This document shows, in pieces, positions 22,001-31,953 of a stretch of 64,000 nt of DNA. Position 1 is the first letter of the stretch, and each line of letters starts with the position of its first letter. This DNA comes from Alligator mississippiensis (Eukaryota > Chordata > Crocodylia > Alligatoridae), in NCBI RefSeq assembly GCF_030867095.1, contig NC_081824.1:120722162-120786161 (forward strand), given 5' to 3'. The translations under genes were made by a program, and so were the position numbers. The notes under the pieces are model-generated. The model was not told where the DNA came from. It made no database searches and was given only the letters and a program-made list of their open reading frames with translations.

Positions 22001-25000
22001 CCATTTGAGCTTAATGTGGTAAATGTCCCTGGCCAGTTGTGTTCTCTTTTTTAATATTTAGCTTCTGATAAGTTAACTGTAGCATTGCCTTCACATTTCT
22101 ATAATTGAGATGGATAGATAGATAGATAGATATAAAACATTTTTTAAACTTAAATGTCAGAAGATATCAGCATTACTTTCAGTGCTCCTTTTCCTTCATC
22201 CTTCAATGGAATTGAAATTTAGCAATAAAACTCAGATATTCAGTGTATACTTCAGGGGGGAAAAAAGAAAGGGTACTTCTAACAGCCCTGCTATTTTTAG
22301 GGTTGAGGATGAAGAGGGATAATAAAGCAGAAAAGAGGGCAAACTCCATCCAGATTTCATGATGGATAAAACAGTAACAAAAAGGCACACAACCAGATTA
22401 AAAAAGAATATCTTCTTGGCAATTTACCTTTAAAATATTCCCTTTCCCTCAGCTGTAATCTTATTCTATACAAACAGCAACAACAGTAGTGAACAAGTTG
22501 ACTGGCAGCCTTCTGTATAAATCATGGTTTGGTTTTTTTTTGTTTTTTTTTTTTTAAGCACTTATTAATCCAGTTTTGTTATTGGAGGCTGGTCAGACCT
22601 TTCTTCCCCTTTTAGGCCATTGAGACAGAATCCAAGGACCAGACTGAGTCCATGTTTGGTGCCTTGATGGCTTTGGTTATATATGCATCTGGGAATTGAA
22701 CCCTGGTCTCCTGTGTGGCAGACAAGTATTTTACCATTGACCCACAACAGTGGGTAGGCTCCTTTATATGATTATACATAATCTATTTATTTTGCATCCA
22801 GTAAACTGGAGGTACTGTGTGAGGGTTTTTTTTTTGCAGGGGGGTGGGAGCGGGTCAAAGAAAGCATTTCATTAGCTTTAATGGTAACTATTATACTGGT
22901 ATTAAGAAACAGAGTTAATGCTTATATTCTGTTCCAAAGGGTGTTCTAATAAGAAAAAAAAAAAATCCCCAAACCTGAGATCTTTGTTAAAATTAAAAAA
23001 GCCTTTAAATTATAGGCATTTATGGTTGTATTTATATGCACAGATGTTTGAGCATTTTAAATTTTGGGGGTGGGTGAGTGGACTTTTAGTCTCCTCTTCT
23101 CTTAGGAATGGTATTAAGAAAACTGCATCCAAGTACAAATGAGTGCTGGGAATGTGTGAGTGAGTGGTTTGGTTTTTTTTTTTAGTAATTTTTTTTATCA
23201 CTTATTCAGCATCAGGTTTATGATGATGTGCCTTTGATGGTTTAACTTTAATTGGCCCCTCTGAGATAAATTGAATGTTATTGCTTTAGATGCTATAATT
23301 AAATTACACTTCCAAATATCAGGCAACAGTATCTTAAAGTTTTAACTGCTTGCCATATAGCCAGGAGAAGAAAAACATCTACTTAGGAGTTGCTTGACAT
23401 GGCGTGATATGGTTGTAACTGACTGGAAGGGGACAATAATAAATAAGTAGCAAGGGTGGGAGAAGCTGTGTGAACTGGGAAACTGGCAGTTTTTGGCTCA
23501 AGGCAGATAAGTTGTCATCGTTTCTCATCGTGGTCTTCAAAATATATGCTCAACAATACTCAGTAGCAGCTTAAAGAGAAGTCATAGTAATTGGTGTCGG
23601 CCCAAACACTATTTATTGAAGAGTAACCACCTGAAAACACAAAACAAAAGCTTACAGTATTCTTTCTGGGCTGTTCGAAAGTCTAGATTAGTGGTGATCA
23701 ACCTCCAGCCCATGGGCTGGATCTGGCCTGTGGAGCTGTCTCATTAGGCACAGGGAGATTCCCCTAAGTTCAGAAATTTGGTGGTGGGGGAGCAGCATTA
23801 ATTGCAAGTAATGCTGCCACCTCTCCTGTGTTACCAAATTTTTGGACCTGTGGGGAACTTGCAGTCTGAATGACATGGTCCCATATGCACGATTGCACTG
23901 CCATGCAGTTGCTCTGCAGCTGGACCTGGTGTGCATTGTCGGGCCAGCACGTGGTGTTGTGCTGCAGCCCTGTCCAGTGCATGGGGTTGGGCTGGTGCCT
24001 GGGGTTGTGCTGCAGCCAGATCATGCTGATGGACTGACCGTATGCACTGACCCCAAGCTGGGTCTAACCTGAGGGCCAGCCCCTCATGTAGCATCTGGTC
24101 CACAGAGCTGAAGAGTTGCTTTAGAGTTTAGACAACTAGTAAGATAATAGATTTAATTCTAGCAGGGTGAACTTCTTAAATAGTGCCAGAGGAATACCCT
24201 GGTTCCTCCCTCTGATGCTAGCTATACTATCCAGGAGGACCTGTTTCCTTCTCCCCTTAGCTTACTTTGCATATGAATGTTAGATGCATTCTGAAATGAA
24301 GCATGTCATTCTTTGTCAATTCAGAGAGAAGAGTTTGGAAAAAAAAACATGGTGAAACTGTATTAGTCCAGTTCTTGATAGAAAGGTAACTGTAGGAGAG
24401 AATCCCACTGTAATCTCCACCCTTGTTGGCACGGAGAACAGAGAGGTAAATGATTGACATAGTTTGGAGACTATTGCCTGTAGAGGTGGATCTCTTCACC
24501 GGGTTGAGATGGACCAATAGGAGGATTTTCCCCCTGCCATTTTTTGCATACCTTCCCTCCCCGCCCTACCTTGAATAGTCGAATGGGACACTGCAAGCAT
24601 CCAGTTACACAGATGTTTAGGATCTGATCTTGCAAGGACTTTGCATGATCACTGGTTTCTTATCCTTTGCTGAAGTCTATCAGTTTGTAAAACCTTGAGG
24701 GTAGATAAATTGGAAATTATGGTGGCTTTTTTACTTGTCTGAGAACCTGCCCTAGCATCTGCTTTCGCTCTCTCAAATATAAGCTGCTTGTTTTTCAAAA
24801 GCTCTTCCCAGCTTAACTCTACCTTGTCATCTCTTGTTAATTACCAGAGGGTCAGTTTCTACCTCTGATCAGCCATGAAGCCAGCCTCCATTGCTTACAC
24901 ACTTATTGGAAAATTTAATACCCTTGTGTTTTCTCCTGTACTGCCACAGAGTCATTCCCCATAGCATCTGCCTTATTTGTTCCTCTCCAAATCCTTCTTG

Positions 25001-28000
25001 AAATGTTTCCTTTGGTATTGTGCCTACAGATTCATGACAACAGGTGTGCCAGGGCCTGCTTTCACGACTGACTGTAACATTTCCCATGTTATCATTGTTT
25101 TCTTGTGCTTCTGTCTGCATCTCATCTCTCATCTTGTATTTATAAACTCTTTGGGTCAAGGGCCACCTTTGTTCTGTGTTTGCAGCTAGCATAATCTTTG
25201 CCCATGATTAGTGCTCTTCAGCATGAAAGTAAAGTGAACGTTAAGTAACAGGCCTTGTCCTGCCAAGTGATACACACACAAGTAACAAATATACAAATAA
25301 CGAATTGCACAGAGGGTAAGTTTATTATTAATATATTTGTTTTATGTTCCACAGAAGCACCTTGTGCTACTCCACTGATATGTAGTTTTGGAAGGCCTGT
25401 TGACCTTGAAAAGGATGACTACCAGAAGGTTATATGCAACAATGAACATTGCCCTTACAGCACCTGGATGCACCTTCAGTGTTTTTATGAGTGGGAAAGC
25501 AGCATTCTTGTCCAGTTTAATTGTATTGGCAGAGCAAGGAGTTGGAATGAAAAACAGTGTCGCCAGAACATGTGGACAAAGAAAGGATATGATCTTGCTT
25601 TTCGCTTTTGCTCCTGCCGATGTGGACAGGGCCACTTAAAGAAAGATACTGATTGGTACCAAGTGAAACGCATGCAGGATGACAAGAAGAAAAAGTCTGT
25701 GGCAGAGAAGAGCACAGGAAGGTCCATGGGAGAGTCTGCAGAAGATGCTAAAAAGGGCAGGCCTAGTAACAAGCCACAGAAAGGTTTAAGTCATGATATT
25801 CAGCGAAGGCATTCAATGGACAGACAGAACTCTCAAGAGAAAGGTGTAGTTAGTGGGGGCTATGCTGTTCGTTCTCCCTGTGGCTCTCCTGGCCAGTCCC
25901 CTCCTACAGGCTACTCCATTCTTGCCCCTGCACATTTCAGTGGTCCCCGTTCTTCACGCTATTTAGGAGAATTTTTAAAAAACGCCATTCACCTGGAACC
26001 ACACAAAAAGAATATGGCTGGTGGCGGGATGTTCAGAAATGCCCATTTTGATTATGGGGCAGCTGGGCTGCAAGCACATAGGTCAGGACATTTTGATGCG
26101 CCTGTGCAATTTTTGAGGAGGCTTGATCTATCTGAACTTCTCACTCACATCCCAAGGCATAAACTGAATACTTTCCATGTTCGGATGGAAGATGATGCCC
26201 AAGTGGGTCAAGGAGAGGACCTTCGGAAGTTTATTCTTGCAGCACTTAGTGCCAGCCACAGAAATGTTGTAAATTGTGCGCTGTGCCACAGAACATTGCC
26301 AGTGTTTGAACAGTTCCCACTTGTGGATGGAACCCTGTTTCTTAGTCCGTCGCGACACGATGAAATTGAATATGATGTTCCCTGTCACCTTCAAGGTACA
26401 GGTTGTCTGTCCGTTGTGTGTGATCTCTCATTAAAAGATGGAAATGCTTTCTGTGCATTTCAGATGTCTCCCCGGGCAGTGTTTTAAAAGTAATTATGTA
26501 AAGTCTAAATTCACATTCATGTGACTGGTTGAGATCTGAAACAATATTTAGAAAGAAAAGGTCTAAACACTGATTTACCTTGTTGCTTCTGCATTTAGCA
26601 TTTAGTTTTTTTTTTTTACAAGCAAGGAATTTGCCTTTAGGGTTCTAGTGCAGTATGTAAAGGTTTTTAGCCAGTATGTGCACACTGGCTTGCTTGCTTT
26701 GAGTCTGAGACAAAATCATGAATTTGGACTTGAAAGTTAAGATTATTGCTGCAGCACAGAATAGGGATTTGAAGTTAAATAGGTACTGTGGGAGTCAAGC
26801 ATGCCACTTCTTGGGTGGCTATATGTTCTGTTTTCTCATTTATAGCTTGTTATATCCCACACTTAAGTTATAATACTCTTTTATCTAAGATCCTTTTTAT
26901 TTAACAGATAATGAGGTGTATTTAAAACTTTTGCATCTGTCGCAAAGCCACGTCTATGCTAACAATATTGTTTTTATAATACCTACTGTACTTCAGAGGA
27001 AAACTAGTGATAGATAAAAGGCAAATGAACTAAGGTTCATAACATAAACTACCATAAACCAGTATTTTCTCCTTGTTACATGTACATGATAATGAAGTCA
27101 CCTTTTAGTTTTGATGGATTTACCAGATTGAGTTGGCTCCAGTGTATATAATCTCCCTGATCTAGCAAGTGTGGCGTATAAATCTGACAAAATCAATAAA
27201 AGAAGTAAACTCTAATGAGGTTATGTTACAAATCAAAATGCTTATTGCCATTTTGGAGAAAGGTGCAGTATGGTTGTGCTTTTGCCAGTACTGTGTTTTG
27301 GCAACAGTGAATGTATTGTCACTTACTAAGGACAGTTTGAAACTCTGCCTAACATAACTATTACTTAAAAAAATAAAAAAATAAAAAAAAAATAAAAAAA
27401 TATATATATATTACTTTACATTCCAAGTGTTTGGTAAATTTGTGGAAATCCTGGCTCAGAAGACAGGATCTACATAATTCATTGCTTTTTTTTTCTCCTC
27501 TTTTTTCCTTATTTTCAGTAGATTGGTTTGTTACTGAAAGATATTTTTTTTTTAGTGGATGTTTAGAATTGTAGGTAAATGTCATTGTTTTTACGGTAGT
27601 ATTTTCTTCATGGGTTAAACAAATAATAATTGTTTCTTTTTCGGTGGGCATGTTAGAGGTCAGGTGTTTGGTTTTATATTTTTGATGAGGAATGTCAAAT
27701 GGTTAGTGGAGAATGAAGTAATGAAGTATTTCTGCTTTGGAGCAGCAGCTAATATGCCCAAAGTTACTTTCTGAGAAAAAAATAATATTGTCATGCACAC
27801 AAAGCTTTGTAAATGCATGGAATTATTTGAAGACTCTAATTCCAGGTGTTCACTTAGGCTATGAGATTTAAACACTTCTTTGGATGGGGAATGCTTTTGC
27901 TAATTTGAAATAACTACAGTTTTATGTGTTCATAGTTAAAAATAATTGGGAGATTAATTGGTTTTCAAAGGGTTTTGTTCTCCATTTCTCTAAGAAGGTT

Positions 28001-31000
28001 GCTTCAAAAAATATTAATTTAACTGCGGTAGACTGATCAGATGTGTTTTTGGCTTCTCTGCATTTTGGGTATGTTAACTGAGTTTTCAAAGTGGCTGCTG
28101 CACACATATTGATTATATGAATTATGCATACATCCAACACCTTCTTGCTTAAGATCATAGACTGTCATGAAAAGTGCGTAAGCACAACCCACAATTCTTT
28201 TGTAGTTGGTATTTATAATTGTATTAGTTTTACATTGTCTTGCATACCAGTAATGAAAAATGTGGTGATAATTTTTTATTTATATAGCATGTGGGCCCAG
28301 AGAGTGGAGCATTGGCTATTAAACTAGACGTCAGATCAAAACACTGAATACCAGAAATGTATGTGGAGTTTTTTATATTTTGATCTGGATTTGCTTCTTG
28401 GAACAAGTCATTAGTAAGAATCATATAAAAGTTTTTATGGCTTAACTATTCAGTTATAAGGTCTGAACTGCTTGGCTCCATGGGAATTCACCCCATAGGG
28501 TGATAAGAATTCAGAATATGATTGGAGGGTAGGGAGATTCTTTAAAGTTAAAATAAGGTAGAATGTATTGAGTCAGCTGTGTACATAAATGTAAAAATCT
28601 GAAAACATAATATGTAGTAAAGATTATTTACTCACACCTTAAAGTGAACTGCTGAACAAAACCAAAATTTTCAGTTTTGCTTTCTGTTTTGCTTGTTCCT
28701 CATGTTAGCAATGTCAGGTCCTTACTTCTCCCTCCTTAGAAGAACATGGTAAGATGAATATCTGCAGATTGAACTGGCCAGTTATAACATTTCCTTCTTG
28801 AGGTGGGAACCGAGGAAGGGCAAAATATTACTTTTGGAGCATAGTTGAATATATTGTTTGCTGTGACTGTTCTTTCCATCATTTGATATTGTGTTAATAA
28901 CTTTTAGTAAAGAGAGGATTAAGGACCTGACATCCCTGCGGCTGTTTTGTTGGGATTTTTTTTTTTGTAAAGGGGTTTTTTTTTTTGATCTCTTTTGAAT
29001 ATACTTTGGGCCAAGCTCTATTAAATTTAATAGAGAAGCATTTTTTAATAAGGTATGATTTGTATTGCAACAAACAGCAAATAGCATGTTAAAGGAAATG
29101 TCTGTTTTGATCTTTTGACAATATGTCCTTTCCTTAAGAAATGTGTTTCCTGTCCACAGGAAGGCTTATGCACCTTTATGCTGTTTGTGTAGACTGCTTA
29201 GAAGGAGTTCACAAAATCATCTGCATTAAGTGCAAGTCCCGATGGGATGGAAGTTGGCACCAGCTGGGAACTATGTATACCTACGATATTCTGGCGGCTT
29301 CTCCCTGTTGTCAGGTCAGTATTATGCATAACAAGGCTTGCAAGGAGAAGTTCCAACTGGTAAGTGAAACTGATGGGTGTTTTAAATTTTCCTTCCTTCC
29401 TCTTCCTCCAGAAAAACAGATGGCCTACAAGCACACGCCAGTGTTATTTAGGATGTCAGACTAATACTGTAATGGTCCTTCATAGTTTTAAATGGTGAAA
29501 TTATAAAGCACTGAGGTGTATAATAATAGAACTTAAAATTGGGGAACTGTTAGTTGATAGAACCGTAACTGTTAGTTCATTTATTTAAACATTATTTAAA
29601 TATATTAACCCTTAATACTCAGATTGAATAAGCACTACAGAGTATCTCATGCACCTCTAGTTTTTGCATTAGTGTTTACTTTAATATTATCTTTGACTTT
29701 AATAGTATCTTAATAGCACCATGGTAGTTACTGCAAACAGTGTCAAATTAGTTTAGACAACTAAAAGTCTCTAAATACGCCTTTATCAAGGGGTAGTCAT
29801 AGCAGAAAGGTAGAGATAATAGGAAGTCTTAAAGGAGCTCCCCCTCACTCCTTTTTGTTTAACTTTGGAATGTGTGTGTATATTTGAAATAATACCACAT
29901 TTTGAAAGAACTTCTTTTTGATATGTATAACAGCAGCCCAGTTTGTAGGATTTTCCTTACATAGGAAAATCTCATGCCATGTTGTTGCAGATTAACATGT
30001 GATTGATTATTGATGAGAATGCTTCGCAGTTCACAGCATCAAGCCTCAAGAGGCTTTTCAAAATTGTCACAATGGCAGTAGCTCATTGGCATATTGCTTA
30101 AGTATATACTAAGGGTGAGCTAAATTGTATGCAAGTTGCATTGAGCTGCCGGTGTGAGTGGAGGGGCTCAATGGAACTGTTACTTAGACAGAAAAGAAAA
30201 TAGAAAAAAATAGGTCCTTTCAGTTCAATATGTAGCTCTATTGCATTCATATCCAAGGATACATAGACTGGTTTCATCACAATGGAAGAAAAAATAGTTT
30301 TTTTTTAATTCAGTATTTAATTACTTTTCTTGTGCACTCACTTTATAAGACTTTCCAGTTTCTAGATGTTATTAATGCTAAGTACCACAAATTCTTGGCT
30401 CTACCTAAAACATGAAAGGGGACGGTCCCTGCCCTGAAGACCTTTGCATGATGAGAAGAGACTGTCCGCTCATCATGCAAATGTGCATTGACTTCCTATA
30501 TATTTAACTTTAAAATTTCCATATACATGTGGGCAAGTACCCAAAGGGGCAGAGTTAAGAGTTGCTTTGTAAATTAATTCTGAACTGATTTTCTACTTCT
30601 CAGCTAAATAATTCAGTACCTTGTTCCAAAAAATCCCAGAGCACTTCACGAACTATATAAGCAGCATTATTATAATATAGCCACTGTAAGGATGGAAGCT
30701 AACAAGCTGGCTGACACAAGGAGGTTGAGGGGCACTGGAGGAGGGAAAATTGACCACAGTGACTTATACATGTACTTTCCATCAGGGAATGCTTTAGGAC
30801 AGGGGTCGGCAACCCCTGGCACGCGTGCCATTAGTGGCTCGCAGAGACGTTTTCCTGGCATGTCGGGAGGCACGCAAAGAAATTGTTGTTTTTTTTTTTT
30901 AAAGTTGCTGCTCTGGGCTCTCCTGTGTAGCCACAAGTCATAGCACCGTGGCAGGCACCAGGGCGGAGCCAGAAGAACACAGGCAGGAAGGCTGTCTGTG

Positions 31001-31909
31001 CTCTACTGCCCCCACCCCGTGCTCCCAGACTGCACCCTCCAGCCTGGCTGGCCCCTGGAGGGGGCTGCCCAGGCAGGCAGACACGCTGTTCCACCTGGGG
31101 CAGCACTGAGGTGCCGAGTGCTGGGGCTGGGCATTTGGGACAGGGTCTGGGCAGTGTGGGAGGAGGTACCGTGGGCAAGCCAGCCTGGTCAGGCCCTTAG
31201 GAAGGTGGGGGCTGCCCTGGGGCTCTGCGGGCTTGAGCTGTGGTGGGTGGGCAGGTGGGGATGCCTAGTGGCACCCATGGTGGGGCCTGGCCCAGCCCGC
31301 GCAGCTCCTCAGGGGTGGGCCACAGCCACCCTGTGCACGTGGGGATGCTGCCTGGCTGGGGCAGGACACTGGGCTCATGGGACTTCCCTCTCTGGGATTG
31401 GCCTCCCTGCATGTTGCAGCACAGGCATGGCAGGCCTGTCCCCGGTGCAGGGGCCTGGCCACAGGAGCCCCCGGAGCCTGGAAACAGCCACTACAGCTAC
31501 CTCAGCCAGCCCAGGTCCCAGCCTTGCCCACCCGCAACTCCCCTCAAGGGGCCAGGGCTAGGGCAGGCACTGCACAGAGCCTCTGCACTGCAGGCTCCCG
31601 GCTGGCTTGGCCCTGAGCACCAGCTGCGGCAGCTGTTTCCAGAGCCCAGGGAACAGCCTGTGGCTGCAGCTCTCACTCCCACTCTACCCGGCACACACAG
31701 AACCAAGCAGGAGCCCCCTGAGCCCAGTGTCCTGCCCCAGTCAGGCAGCGTCCCTTCGTGGGCAGGGTGGCTGTGCCCCATCCCCGTGGAGCTGCGCAGG
31801 TCAGCTGGGCCCCACCTCCGGTGCTGCTGGGCCCCCTGCTGTGGCCCGAGTAGCAAAGCCCTGAGGCAGCCCCTGCTCCTCGCCTGACACCAGCTCTCTA
31901 TTTACTGTA

Positions 31910-31953
<44 letters not shown>

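Noticed and set aside
29315-29464. Frame of HECA exon 3 continuing into intron 3
   Set aside because: A good donor sits at 29,315 and the conserved C-terminal exon follows at 34,259; the extension is not conserved with HECA.
30998-31887. Frames of 187 and 215 codons in HECA intron 3
   Set aside because: They lie inside the non-autonomous hAT element and exist because its GC-rich interior lacks stops; both strands are equally open.
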